NCBI GenBank assembly: GCA_014925825.1
Contig: JACGCK010000230.1
Coordinates: 1-64,000, forward strand
Source: Pholiota molesta
Lineage: Eukaryota > Basidiomycota > Agaricomycetes > Agaricales > Strophariaceae
DNA length: 64,000 nt
Reading direction: 5' to 3'
Shown here: in pieces, positions 22,680 to 35,184 of the stretch
How positions within the stretch are numbered: the stretch's first letter is position 1
Layout: every line of letters begins with the position of its first letter
The notes under the pieces: model-generated
Told to the model about the DNA's origin: nothing
What the model saw: only the letters and a program-made list of their open reading frames with translations
Databases searched by the model: none
Made by a program: the position numbers and the translations under genes

Positions 22680-23209
22680 GTGGAATATGTAGGACTTTCG
22701 GATCGTGGACGTGGAGTGGACGTGGCAGTAGTTGTGGATTCTCTTTGACATCGCAGTACGACGACACTCGTTTACATTCGCTTAAGTAGAGTAGATGGCG
22801 AACATCTTGGACTCTTTTTCTCCTAAGTACTTACTAGGATACAATCTAATTCGGATTTTTAAGCTTCTCTGCCTAGGCGTGGTACAAGGCTGCTATGTAC
22901 ACGTTTCTGCTAACATACTGGAAGACCCACCTTGCTTCCTTGACCTTCGAAGCTTTTGAAGTTGGACTAGTGGCGAACTAGTGGCTTTTCGGCGCGATAC
23001 GCTAGAACATATGCATGATGTCATCTTCTCCACCGACATCTCCCGGTTACAGTGTATCCTCCGGCCGCATCGATCCGCATCCCGGTCAAGCGGCCAGCAT
23101 CAGAAACAACGCCCAATCAAACCCAAGAATCCTTCCTTCATACACAATACCGTCTGCATATCGATGAACGCCGTCTATCCATCGTGCGTCTTGTAGGTGG
23201 CTGAGGCTG

Positions 23210-23572
23210 CAGCCACCAACGCACATCCATCGTGCAAGGTGGAAGGGTGCTATAGCGAGCATCGGTGAGTAGCGATAAGCTATTCTTTGCTATAGAACTA
23301 CGTCCTCATTAATCATTGCCTAGCTCAACTCAACTTAGGTCAGTATCCCCGTCCTTGAATGGCGTCCACTGCCCCGACTGCGCGTCGACCAGCCAGAGGC
23401 CACCACCATCTGCGTGGTAGTCACATTCACAGGCACAGCGCATGCCAGTCTCGGCCGCCCGCCGGGTGCGCGGGCGCGCCTGGGCGGTGCGCTAGAAGTT
23501 CGAAAGGATGGTGCCCACGCATGTGGTCTGTGCGCCGCGTACGCGTGGCAGCACTGAGCGCGGGGCGCTGGG

Positions 23573-23636
<64 letters not shown>

Positions 23637-24300
23637 GTTTGTTCCTTTCGTTTGTTCATTTCGTTTCGTTCATCCTCCGTTTTGCCAAATCAATTTGATG
23701 AAACCTTTGTCAGACCCACCCATTCCGAATCCCCGCACGCACACAATACCATGATGGTTATCGATGAACGACTCCTGTTATCTATAAAGTTCTATCTATA
23801 ATGCATCTCGTAGACTGCGCCCACCAACGCACATCCATCGTGCAAGGTGTCAAGAGAGCGTGCTATAGCGAGCATCGGTGAGCGGCAATAAGCCACTCCT
23901 TGCTACATAACTGCGTCCTCACTAACTAACACCGCACAGCGCAACTTTGGCCAGTATCCGTTCTCCGCCATCGGAGGGCGCCCACCGCCCCGACGGCGTG
24001 TCCTATCCCTCTAGACCAGCGGCCACCACCATCTGCGTGGTCGTCACATTCACAGGCAGAGCGCATGCCCGTCTCGGCCGCCCGCCGGGTGCCTGTGAGG
24101 TGCGCTGTCGACGCTATGGCGATTCTCTGATGGCTACGTATGTGGTCTGCCGAGCGGGGGGCGATCGTCCGATTGCGACACTATGCAGTATGGGCTGTGC
24201 GCGCACGTACGCGTGGCAGCACTGAGCGCGGAGTGCTGGCCTTCTCTCTTTCTCTTTCGTTTGTGTTGCTTCGTGCATCCTCCGTTTTGCGTCGCTTCAA
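23210..24300. repeat. two-copy direct repeat, ~0.55-0.6 kb units
   Basis: Unit 1 (about 23210-23690) and unit 2 (about 23815-24300) share a series of blocks in the same order: CACATCCATCGTGCAAGGTG, GCTATAGCGAGCATCGGTGAG, GGCCACCACCATCTGCGTGG, TCTCGGCCGCCCGCCGGGTG, CGCGTGGCAGCACTGAGCGC and CATCCTCCGTTTTGC. They differ by substitutions and indels. No long conserved reading frame spans them, so they look like non-coding tandem duplication or decayed mobile DNA. Confidence 0.75.
23574..23633 (+). repeat. (CT)n microsatellite, about 30 units
   Basis: Near-perfect CT dinucleotide run inside repeat unit 1. The matching place in unit 2 (about 24240-24262) has only a short TCTCTTTCTC tract, so the run expanded after the duplication. 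Confidence 0.9.
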
Positions 24301-24417
24301 GTACCTTCCTTTGCTTCCATTTCCTTGACCCGCACACAACTCGACTTCCACTCACGCACGCGGCCGCGTGTCCCAGCATGCACCCGCCCTCGCCAACCAC
24401 ATGAGAGACTGCTATCT

Positions 24418-25080
24418 AGACGTGCGCATTCACATCCGCCCCGTGCGTCCAGCGTGCGGACGTGATGGCGCAGGTATGAACGTGTTCCCTCTGTTGCGGT
24501 TTGCCAGTGCTGCTGGTGGCCGATAATGACGATGTATGATGACCCATGTCGGTTGGAGGGAGTAATCATGGGATCGATGCTTGAAATGTGCCAGTGGTTG
24601 GCTCAGCGCTGGGGGGTTTGGGGTTGGAGGGGTGTCTCTGTTGAATTTAGTGTTGGGTGGATGGTCTCCGCGGCAGTGGCGGTTATTTGCGTGGTCATAG
24701 CACGTACAGCGCGCGCGAGTCTGGGCAGTCCGCCTAGGGTGCTTCCTGTCTATTTTTCTCTGTTGTTTATTGCTTCGTTCTGGGTTTTTCCGCCTCTTTT
24801 CTTGTTGCTATTCCTGTCCTTGGCCCCTCCTACTCTTGATGTCGATCATGCTGTTTCACGCAGTGCTTGGTACAGTCGATGCCCTCGCAGTCCTACGAAG
24901 TCACTCCAGAATTCCATGACGCACTTGGCCTCAGCACAAGCATGAGCGATGGTACTTCAGCCGTGCGCGTTCACATCCGCCCCCTGCATTCAGTGTGCGG
25001 ATGTGCCGGCGCAGATGGTCCTTTAGCTGTCGCTGCTGCTTATGCTGTTGTTACTGATATTATTGATGATTCATGCCCGT
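24418..25080. repeat. second dispersed direct repeat pair
   Basis: GCGCATTCACATCCGCCCCG at about 24424 and its near copy at about 24966, each followed by a C/T-rich CAG(C/T)GTGCGGA(C/T)GTG block and a GCGCAG(A/G)T block. The blocks are about 540 nt apart. No gene recognised between them. Confidence 0.55.
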
Positions 25081-25525
25081 TGATGCGATGATGGAATGAA
25101 TTGGATGCATGCTTCAAGTTCGATCGATTTGGGGCTGGGGATGTCTGTCCGTTGCACATTAGCGCGGGCTGCGTCGTCGGCAGACGCTACAGCACTGAGT
25201 CCCTTAAGAGCCTGATTTGAACGTCATCCAACTGTCTACTTCATTACGCGTCTTGTGTTGCAGGGATGGAATTTTATCAGGGATGCTAGAGGGCGCACAG
25301 AATGTTATGTTGCCATCATAGTTATTAGCGAACGATGTGTCTGCGCTTCGATACTTCATATACATAGCGCGTTTATTGCTCATAGTTGGCCTATTTCATG
25401 CTTCTGCGAGAATGATAAAATTAATCCACTAAGTATAAATATACAACATATATCGCGAACATAACACGACATATATCACGAACGGCCCCTAGCCGCACAC
25501 CTCTGAAGTAAGTATGGAGGCACAG
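25081..25525. other. intergenic, no gene seen
   Basis: Downstream flank of the minus-strand DUF6534 gene. Contains two close ATATATCACGAAC-type repeats near 25448 and 25470. Confidence 0.45.
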
Positions 25526-27562
25526 CTACACAGCCCCCGCATCCTTATCAGTATCGATAGTCTCCTTCACACTCCGCGAAGTCACCCCACTCCCCGTCGT
25601 CGCCGCGCTCCCTGACGTCGTTTGCATAGGGAAGAGGAGCGAGGTCGGCCCGGCGGCTTCGAACCGCGTGCTGCGGATGCTCGAGGACGTCGGGCGTTCG
25701 TCTCGTGCGCGTAGCGAGCTGCGGGCGTTGAGGGACGCCAGGAGCGAGTTTACGTATACTGTACAGAGACAAGACCGGAAATTAGCACGGTGGAAGATGG
25801 GGAATGGATAGATGGAGGTATTACGTTTGCTGAGGGCGAAGTAGAAGCCCATGAAGATGAATTTGAAGGGCCAGATGGCGTACTGCATGAGACGGATTCG
25901 TTAGCGTCCATTAAAATCAGAGAGGAGGGACGACTTACAGTTATCAGACAAACAAGAGCACAGATACTACGACACATTCTTTCAAATTGTTGATCATGAC
26001 AAAGTGATAGGTTATTTACCTCGTAAGCAATCCTATACAAAACACGATGAGAAGGTGGTCGGCCGTTGAGAGAAGCATCAAACATACCAGTATTAATAAT
26101 GAAAATCATTAAAATCGTCAACAGCGAATCGGTCCTGGGATGGTGCGCCATCAGTATCTAAGGGTTTATAAAAAACGACGCGATTTGGCTTACCGCTTCA
26201 GACCAGTCCGGCTTTGGTGGAGCAGGATACACAGAGAAATGGCCACGATCGAGTCTGCCACCACTGCAGCTGCGAAGCTCACGTAGAGATAGATCTATGG
26301 AGCATGTCCGATCTCAATCCATCGGCGTCAAGGGCTAATTGGATTCGAATAGACGCACCGAGACCGTGTTCACACCTTCGAATGTCTTCAATATGAATCT
26401 AGGCAAAGGAGTCAGCGACATAACTTTCGCCATGTACTCGCAAATATACAGACCCTTTCACACCGAATGCTTGATTGAGAGTTGACAGATGATCAATGGA
26501 AAAACGTCGTCAAAGAAGTGATGGGAAGACATACTACATCCACAAACTACAAGGGATCTTATCATCAATAGATGTATGTCAAGAATGATTACTATCACTT
26601 ACTGAAAACGATTAGGGCCAGTGCGAGCTATTGCTTCGTTAGACGATGCATTCTTGGGAGATTCGGAAACACCACCTACCACGAACACTGGAAGGAAGAT
26701 ACGAAGAAACGGTCGTCCATGACCGCACACTAGATGTCCATAACCCGCTGAGCCAACAATCCGAGCTGCAAAACGCGAAGCGCAGACTCACATAGATAGA
26801 TGCGTCTGGCGAAAAAGCTGCCAAAGGAGGGTGAGAGACAGTTCCTGACCGCGAAAATTAATAGTGCGTACCATCGCACAATTATATCACTGATGTTCTG
26901 TTGGCCCGATAATGTTAGTTGATATATTTGATAGGCGTTTTGCAGACGACACACACCGTGAGATATATCCCAACCTGGGGAAAATATCGAGTGTAACTAT
27001 GAGAAATCGACGATGGGGTATTCGGAACAACTCACTAGAATCGACCTATATAGCCAAAGCGAATAGACGAAAATGTTGGATACATCGAACATGTCCCTTC
27101 GTATCAGAATGGCAGAATCGACGTACCATGTAGGAGCCAACAATGCTTCCAAATTCCCAAAGTTCGTCACAAGATAGAAATAGAGCCCATGTGCGGTGAG
27201 CGCCAAATGCCCAGAGTCGACGAGCCTGATCCACGGTACATGTCAGCTTGGGTGCGCCTTCGACGATACGATTCGATGGCTCTAATTACCATAGAACAAG
27301 TACCTGCAATTCAAGCATGAGCGGATAATGCACGCACGACATCGAACTAGATCTCTCGTACCCAAGCCCGAGTAAAACGACTATCCCCTGCACAATTTTG
27401 AAAGTAGATGAACGTCTGGACACTTGTCAATCCGTAAAAGCTGGAATACGGACGTCGTCAGCCTCTGCAATACCGAGTTATGACCACAGCACGAGATACA
27501 TACACAGCAGCGGCCAATCCACCTAAGAACGCGGCTCCGAGAGTACTGTCAAAAGCGCCCAT
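25526..27562 (-). CDS. DUF6534 multi-pass membrane protein (copy 1)
   Basis: The gene begins at 27562 with MGAFDSTLGAAFLGGLAAA. Exons further on encode LYGLTSVQTFIYFQ, a LALTAHGLYFYLVTNFGN helix, FFARRIYL, a TILMIFIINTG helix, then WPFKFIFMGFYFALSK and the terminal exon VYVNSLLASLNARSSLR. This order is the hallmark of the DUF6534 family of Agaricomycete integral membrane proteins with about seven helices. The cytosolic tail ends with a Ser/Thr-rich segment and TIDTDKDAGAV. Function of the family is unknown; it is large and lineage-specific. Many short exons separated by about 50-70 nt introns make internal boundaries uncertain. A paralogue lies at 50-52 kb. Confidence 0.8.
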
Positions 27563-28797
27563 GGCGCCCACACCTCACGCAATTTGTCGATGCTAGGGAA
27601 AAGACGATGCAAGTATAGCAGAGACAGGATATAGAGCAGTGAGAAGCATCATTCAAGAATATGTATGGATGTAGTGAGCATGAGCTCCTCTTCTCGATAA
27701 CCCTGGGAAAGCAATCTATCACATTCAGTCCGTGCCGATGTCAGGTGAGGAGCTCGGTTAGCGTTGATCAGAATCAGTCCTTCAGTCGGGACACAGTCGT
27801 AGGCAAGAAAAACCGCTGAACCGGGGTAAAGAGCCATAGCTGTCACCACTGTCAGAAATTTGCCATGAATCCCCTTGTTGACAAAATGAATGAGGAATAA
27901 AGATCCCTTATACATAGCAAACACAGAAGAATACTAAATGCTTCGTGCTTCGGGCGATCATCGGACACCATGGGGTTCAATCCCTTTTTTACCCACTGGG
28001 ACTGCGAAGTTCAGCACTGCCGCTTCTGAAAATAGCCCGATAAACTAGGAATGGTAGGGCCTGGTAGGCCTAGCAAATGAATGTCAAACTAGCGCGCAAT
28101 GGACCAACAATGGGCCAGTTTCTATCCATGCACGCCGCAGCTCGCGTACCCAGGTAGCGGGTTATATGTCCCTAATTTTTTGTGGTCAAGGAAGAGACCA
28201 GTTTAGCGGCAGGAGATAAAACGGAATTGACTTTGGTTTATTTTCTGCAAAAATCTAAAATCCCCTTCTTCATGTTGTCTCCCAAATTCCAATGCACCCA
28301 GAACTCATTGATCGGCGAGGCAAGCGAAATTGAATGGCCGATCAAAAGATACAGAATGGCAAAATGAAGACGATGCAGCATCACAATCGAAATTCCCAGC
28401 AGACCGACGGCATACTATCGGCAATAAACTCATCGCATGGTCCTTGCATTCTGGCAGGTGTCTAACAGATGTCAGTTTAACTTCTGTATATACTTCCAAT
28501 TTTGGAAAATCTAGTGGCTTATATGGTTAGATTTGTTTCATTCAAGATTGAGGCAAAAACTTCGAGCCGCGCATCTGCGAGCACGAGCGCTCAGGGTCGC
28601 GACGTTCAGTTCCCAAGCGCTGAATCTTGAACGAGCGCTGACTCCGTAGTGACTATGATGCAATTTAGCTTTTAGCTTCACGTCGTTATGTAGTTCCATA
28701 ATGATTGCGTGGGCCTTATTTTATAAAATCTCCATAGTACATACTACCTAATATAGAATGGCATCCGCATAAGCATACCGCATATAAAATAACGCGT
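27563..28797. other. intergenic, no gene seen
   Basis: The start regions of the DUF6534 gene and the 3' flank of the caspase-like gene. A minus frame at 27649-27924 and a plus frame at 28182-28367 have no recognisable motif. Confidence 0.45.
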
Positions 28798-31464
28798 CTA
28801 CCATGGCCACCAATAGCGCGCCTTACGAAACTTGATCACAAATACCTTGAATATCGACACTCTCCTAGATGGTGATTTGGCAGCTAGCTCCTTCTCCGCC
28901 ATTTGCTCTTCCATCGACTTCAACTTGCCGGTGAAATCCTCCCTCTCATCCTTGATTCGTTGTCGTTCTTGCGCGACGACGGCCTCCATATCATCCAGCT
29001 CGCGTTTGAGCTCGTCGTTCTCCTCTTTCAGGGCGATCGCGCTGGCTTTGGCATCATCGAAGATAGTGTGGCCGCATTTCGGGCATGGCTTCGAATTGGG
29101 TGGGAAACGATGTTGAACGACAGGGATGAGGATGGTGCTCCAGGTGTCTTTTGTCGATTTTGCGAACCTGTCAGCTGAGCGCGACGTTTCGAAAGGTGTT
29201 GACTGGGGTATGTTCGACAAGTCCACAAGGGAAGTAGCAAGGAATAGTTTAAGGAAGCCGATGTCGAGATCTTGATTATCGCGAAGATAATACGCGAATG
29301 GTGCAGCCCCTCCAGATCCGTAGCCTATCGTAAGTGTACCGCCGTTCTTCTTTAATGGAGGGGGTGGATGCTCCTCATTTGCTGGAGGTTGATAATAGGC
29401 GCCTAATATATACGTTAATGAGAGGGATATAATCGATCGAGAAAAAAATCGGACAGACCAACGCTCATATCACTGTTATCAAAGTAAAACATGTATGGAT
29501 ATAAATCGTAGGGGCCGTTGTTTGTCAACTTCAACCCGTACGGACAATCCTCCTCGACAACGAATTCGACCGTATTGTTGTGGTAAAGAGAAGATCCGCT
29601 AGGCACCAGCTCCGAAGCCCCAAAGCTATCCGTGTCCAATGACAGATCTTCCAATCTGTAGAAATCGACCTCAATATTCGTCGAAATATCAGTATTTGCG
29701 TTCGTCCTGTTGATTTTCCAATAGTAATGAGCAGCCGCCTTGAGCACAGGAATTATAGCCTCGACGGTCAGCTCCACACCATCGCACAGGCGTGTGAGCC
29801 CGTACTGCGTTATACGTTCGTCTCTGATGAGGAAGATGGCCATGTCGTTCTCTTCTGCGATTTCGATGTGGGCTTTACGCGGAGAATCTACCAGCACGAT
29901 GTTCTCTAACTCTGCATGGCTACCGCGCATGAGTTCGACCAGCGCTTGATAGCAAGGAAGGAGGCGATTTTCGAGTGGAATGTAAAATCTGATATCTTCC
30001 AGTGTACCAACCTTTGCCAGAAGCGCTAGAGCAGACTCAGGAACAGCGAAGGGATCAGATGTTGTGGGGAACGTGAGTGTAGTCGAGAATGCGCCCAGCG
30101 AATCAACGCGTAGCCGGCCTAGGGGTGCGTCGAAAGAGTAATCTTCACTGGAGTGTATAGTGAATTCTGCCCCAGGAGTGATCCCATGTATCGTTCCAGC
30201 GTGAAGAACGAGCTGTTTATTGGAATTTGTGAGATGAAAACATGTCCGTTGAGTCACCGCAACCTTGGCGTCGAATAAGCTTCTGCTCGCGTTACGGCCT
30301 ACGCATTGAGGAGTCTGACTATGGCGTTCGTCAGAAATTGCGACAGAGATACAAATAGAACATGATTAGGCCTTACCCAGGAATTTGATCTATCCGCAAA
30401 ACCAGGTCTGAATTTAACAGTTCGTGCGGGGACGAATGGCGAAGAAGGTTGAGAATGGCCTTGGAAAAATTGCCACGTCCGTGAGTCTCTCTTGCGACTT
30501 CGTTTGGGCTACAGGCGGATATAAAAATGCACGGAGGCTCCTCGGGAAAACATGACTTTCCAAGCGCCGGTTTCTCATCGGCTGTCCAGACATTTTTTTG
30601 TTCCAGCTCGCTGCCCAAGGGTCCAAGTGATTTCAATCGAGCAGATCGCACTCGTGCCGAGGAAAATTCGTCGGCTCCTTGACTGACAGAAGGTGGCGAA
30701 TACGAGCAATCGAAAATAAGGGTCTGGCAAGACGCGTCAATAACGTAAGTTAAGATGCCATGATGTGCCACTCACGATATTGTCGCCTTTCGTCTCGACG
30801 ATTTGGGAAACTAAGGAAGCTATTGCCCGATGTCCAATCGCTGAAATTTCATGTGCCTGATTTTCTGAATAGTCGTAAGGAATGATACATCGGTCTGCGG
30901 TTGAAGGGGAATTTGACGATTGCGTCTCGCCGCCATAACCCGCGTAGAAAATGAGTATTGGATCCCCTTTTGATATTCGGGAATCATCCCTGAGACGACG
31001 CAACGCTTCAATAATAGCAGCGCGTGTTGCCGCTCTATTTATGAGTGTCTGAATGTGCTCCGGAGGAATCGCAAGGTCTCTTTCGAGATATTCCTGGAAG
31101 GCCAATGCGTCGGGAACGGCACCCCGGAGAGGTTTCAAGGTCTCCGAACGATAGAAATTAATGCCAATGAGAATCGCAAACAGACCCGCCTTCGACCTAA
31201 ATCAGGATAAGACGTAAAGTCATAGCGGTACAGTGGGAAACGAACCTCGAAATTACAGTGGGAGGCTTATACGTTGCTGGGCTATTGAGAGAGTTGAGTT
31301 ATCAAGTTGAGAAATAGAACGTGTAGCTGAGTGGCCTACTTCAGGACATTCGGATTCGACTCTCCGGCTTTGCTGTCAAAGAACTTGTCATTGAAAATGT
31401 AGTCAAACATGTTCGAAGGGATATTCTGACCTCCAAAGCGAAAGGAGAGTTTCCTCGCCACCAT
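28798..31464 (-). CDS. caspase-fold (C14-like) protein, catalytic dyad replaced
   Basis: It starts at 31464 (MVARKLSFRFGGQNIPSN). The caspase p20-like core has LFAILIGINFYR, LKPLRGAVPDALAF, RAAIIEALRRL and PILIFYAGYGG. After the intron that follows KGDNI it continues TLIFDCSYSPPS. Family members have FAGHG and DCCHS here, so the catalytic His is Tyr and the catalytic Cys is Ser. Later come CIFISACSPNEVARET, FSKAILNLLR, LFDAKV and the C-terminal module found with these proteins (HAGTIHGITPGAEFTI, DAPLGRLRVDS). The end has a CPKCGHTIFDDA zinc-ribbon-like turn, an acidic coiled coil (about 28880-29010) and the tail KARYWWPW. Frames and splice sites are intact. It is probably a non-proteolytic scaffold or inhibitor of an active metacaspase-like protein; this is inference. 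Confidence 0.85.
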
Positions 31465-32257
31465 TGTTGGACGGAAGAGTCGACATGAAGGTTTGAACGA
31501 CGTTGAAGAAGGTGGGGCGTTTCTCGGGTTGCTTGTAAACGTAAGAACTAGTATGTGATCGGGTTTACCTGAGCTGTCATTTATCCTCGGACCTCCTCGT
31601 TTAAATTTAAATTGGTCATATAGCCTACATACACGTGGCCTTACGCGGACGACCTGCCACTCAGATTGTGCATTTCCAATTTTTGAGTAGATCCATGATA
31701 TCTATCGCTTTAATAGGTTCACGACGCTGCCTGTTAATAAACTCAAAACTTGTCACATTCGGGCCAACGCGAAGTTAAATTTCTGCGGGGGGGCCGCTCG
31801 AAATAATCAAAATTTGGCTCCATTCTGGTTTGGGCAGTACATGCATCAGTTTGAGTCTCAAAGGGCCATGCGTTCAACCGACACTAAGGCCTTGAGGCAA
31901 TATGCGAGATCATATCAACCGGCACCGGGAACATCGTCTCAACAAGTATAGTATCAGAACTAATAGCGCTCTATATTGTGTGCAGAATAATTAAGACCTA
32001 CCAGCGTCAAATTCTGTCAGTGGGTCCTTCCAAGATAAACGAAAAGTATAACGGAGACATGACGGCCTTATGTAGTCACTCAGATTCATCAATGACGTCG
32101 TAGGAATTTACGCATTCAAGAAAGGGGCCATTATACCCTTTTTAACCACAATGAACTGAGTTAGAGCTCGGTTAGAACTACACGCAAAATACAAGGATCG
32201 GTCCGTTAGATAATCTACACTTTATGGCCCATAAGTCCATCTATATCCATACAAGTA
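31465..32257. other. intergenic, no gene seen
   Basis: Spacer between two minus-strand genes. Probably contains the promoter of the caspase-like gene; no motif stood out. Confidence 0.5.
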
Positions 32258-33827
32258 TTAGACAGAATCTCTAACAAGAATATCATAATGTCCCGGCCTA
32301 TACGGAAAAAAGAGAATAACGCCATGAGCACATAACGCAACACCAATGATTCGGTAGAATGGTAAGGGGGACGGCGACGTACCTATACAGCAGCACCAGC
32401 GCCTGTTTATTTACGTCCAAATCGTTTCGGAACTGAATGAAATCAACGTGCCCATCCTGCGCCACACCGTTGAGGTATGCAAGATCAAGGTTCAGCTTCA
32501 ACGCGTTTGACAGCGCGTCGATTTCGACATTATCTGTGGGCGATGTTGGATAAGAGCATTCAATGAAAGGTGGTGACAGTTTTATCTTTAGATTAAACAC
32601 GCACCAGCTTCCTTGCCCATAGCTTGTACGACGTTTGACGTGAACGAGTCGACATCCATGAGTTCTTTCGTGTCAGGATGAACCAAAAAGCCGTCATAGT
32701 TGCTTCGATTGAGGCGAATTTGAGCTGACTGGTATACATGTTTAAAAAGGCTCAGTTGCTAAAGGACATGCGAACGAGGGACATTTTACGCACGGTGAGT
32801 AATCTTAAATAGAGCACGACGGAATTAGAATCTAGATTAATGCCCATATCAGTAGATTAATCTCATAAAGTTGGCAACGCGACGCACATTCAGCGTTCTG
32901 GAAGGTCTCGAGCAAGACTTCTGCTGTCATCCCTTTCGAAACTTTCTCCACGAGTTCCTTGAATACGTCATAGTAGTCTTCATATACTAGTTTCTCAATC
33001 CCCGCGTTATCCAAGATACTAGGCGTGGTGTCCAGAAGGGAGAGAGCGATTGCTACTGCCGTATCGCGTTCAGAATGCGGGAGAGAGAGGAGATTGTCGA
33101 TATACGCGAAGCCGATGGCTGTAGGTTATAGTTATGCCGCCCTGGGCACATTTGGTCAGCAAGGGAGTAAGGAAGTAACGGCAGAAGGTCATCACAGCGA
33201 TAGAAGCAATCTCCATCCCCTAGGTCATGTGTGAGTATACTCGACCTGTAGAATAAACACGAAAGACACGCACCTCGGGTACGTCTGACGAACTTGAATC
33301 CTTTATCCATTAGCCAGTCTATTTGCTTGACGAACGCAATGGAGCCATTCTCGTATTCATTTCGCAATTCGGTCATTGGCGCTACCGACTCGATCAACGC
33401 CCGCGCAGGAACACTGTCGTTGTAAAGCTCCTAATACGAAGTTAGCATGTGGCAATCCAACGTTCAAATATCTTGCCTGGTTCATATCGTACAATTCAGC
33501 AGGTGTCAAGCCAGAAAGTGAGGAATCTAGATGCAGAAATTTATTTATAAGTGGTAGATTATCCACGACCTGAAGCTTGAAGTATTATGACGAACCTGGA
33601 TTGGCGAAATTCAATAGATTGTTGGCAGACGGAAGGTCCAGTGGCGGTAGCGGTGAATCGCTTTGAACATCGTCTTGAGGATTGTAGTCTTCTGTGTCGG
33701 AGTCAAGAGGCAGCGCCTTCGGTCTGCGGATGTTCGCTGTTGAGTCGAAAGGATCTTGTTCAAGTAGAACTGCCCATGATCGATTTCAAGGACGTGACCT
33801 ACTTGGTGTCGGAGGTGTTTGAGCCAT
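32258..33827 (-). CDS. otubain-type deubiquitinase (OTU, peptidase C65)
   Basis: Ten exons join in phase: 33803-33827, 33596-33754, 33477-33526, 33274-33430, 33196-33219, 32888-33118, 32794-32831, 32605-32728, 32383-32533 and 32258-32297, giving 332 aa. The OTU active-site loop GDGDCFYRS provides the catalytic Cys with the preceding Asp, followed by IGFAYIDNLL. Other otubain signatures are EDYYDVFKELVEKV, SNSVVLYLRLLT, the ubiquitin-contact region DNVEIDALSNALKLNLDLAY and the C-terminal catalytic His in LLYRPGHYDIL. Otubains cleave Lys48-linked ubiquitin chains in cytosol and nucleus, and OTUB1 also inhibits E2 enzymes. The N-terminal 70 residues are an acidic, Pro-rich extension. The intron after exon 3 (33431-33476) is GC-AG. 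All catalytic residues are present, so the enzyme should be active. Confidence 0.92.
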
Positions 33828-35184
33828 GTTTTCTCAGAATTAGAGATGAATATATGGCAAGGTTGAACGAATTGCAGCTTGTGTATTGATTTGGTATTGC
33901 AAAACCGTTGATAAAGACAGGGCAAAGAGGCTCGAAGAGTCAACGAAGAAGCGAAAGCAGATCGCGACAGAATCCAAGAACGTTACATCACGCTAATTTG
34001 CACGTGCCAGTTTAAATTCCGATTTCGGCATCAAATGAAAATCAGCAACAATTCAGACTCCAGAGTCGCTTTGTTTTCCATTTTATTATTATTGAGACCT
34101 CTCCGAGTCTTGTCATAAATGTGCTTGATTCTTATTTCCTTATTTTGATATTATGCCTTACCAACTTGTCTTGTGTCGTCTTCACCACTCCCGCTTTTTG
34201 GCTTTTTTCGGTCTATCTCAGCAATATCTCAGGCTTCTGAATCAGCGCTGAAGCGCTGATAAGGCAACGTCGATCCTCTGCGGGTTAATCTCAATGCCAT
34301 GTACGCACTATAGCTGCTCACAGCTGCGAAACTAAGCTAGAATAAGCAAGGATACACCGGTCTGGTTTATTGGAATGCAATATGTGGTTCAATTCTTACA
34401 TCAGGGTAAATTGCTGAACAGGTTACGGACATGCATGTCTGTGATAGCAAGATTTCCCCGTTCAGTCGTAAAACGAGGTATATGTGGCTAGATGTTGGTG
34501 ATACCCGTTTCGTTTACTTGGAACCAACATATTGGACATTAGCGCATGTTCATGTCTGCGTAGGTTATACGCAAATGGAAAGTTATTATCGTCTGTCGCG
34601 TGTTGCATTCCAGGTACTGTTGTCTACTTGTACAAAGCAAGCGCGCGAAAGCGGCTGTATTTTTGCGACTGTCGGAATTTCTTCGTTTCCGGCTCTGCGT
34701 TGCGTGAGTATATTGAAGCCATGCAGTTATCGAAATGAATCCACAGTGCAACTAATGAGCTGTACCCAGTAGGTCGTCATCCGTGTTGTGTTAGGCGGAT
34801 TCGGTAAACTTCAATCTCTATAGTTTGGGAACGATATTTCTGATCCTTGTGGGGAAAAGGTATACCAGTTCAAATCCATCACGACTTCCTCCTTGCTATC
34901 GAGGCATTGGGATTTGTATTGATTCATGGAGAATTATAACTGCAGGTGGGACTCCTTTCATTTGCTGAGCGCGTGCACGTCATAGAGTCTAGACCATCGG
35001 CGGCTTCGTCGCTGATGTCTCTGGTGTCTGATTTTTTTTCTGAGATGAAGTGTATGTTATTGATTATCGCACCCAAATTATCAACCTATCATATGACGAT
35101 CCTTGATTAGATAGAACATTAATGCGTCCGAAATGTTATGTCAAATTCTCAATATGTTTACCTCTGATTCTTCCAAATACTGTT
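33828..35184. other. intergenic, no gene seen
   Basis: About 1.35 kb. Overlapping short frames at 34431-34772 on both strands show no family signature. Confidence 0.45.

Noticed and set aside
21891..22751. 286-codon minus-strand frame across MAG copy 4
   Set aside because: Antisense of the high-GC MAG exons 3 and 4; Arg/Ala/Gly composition results from codon bias.
23359..23801. Open frames containing long Leu-Ser runs
   Set aside because: They are the (CT)n microsatellite in translation.
27961..28010. GGGGTTCAATCCC followed by a T-run, resembling a tRNA B box plus Pol III terminator
   Set aside because: No A box or cloverleaf can be folded upstream.
33053..33397. OTU-like GDGDCFYR read as part of a separate unspliced protein
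   Set aside because: The continuous frame keeps an intron; splicing to IGFAYIDNLL gives a full otubain, so it is one exon of that gene.
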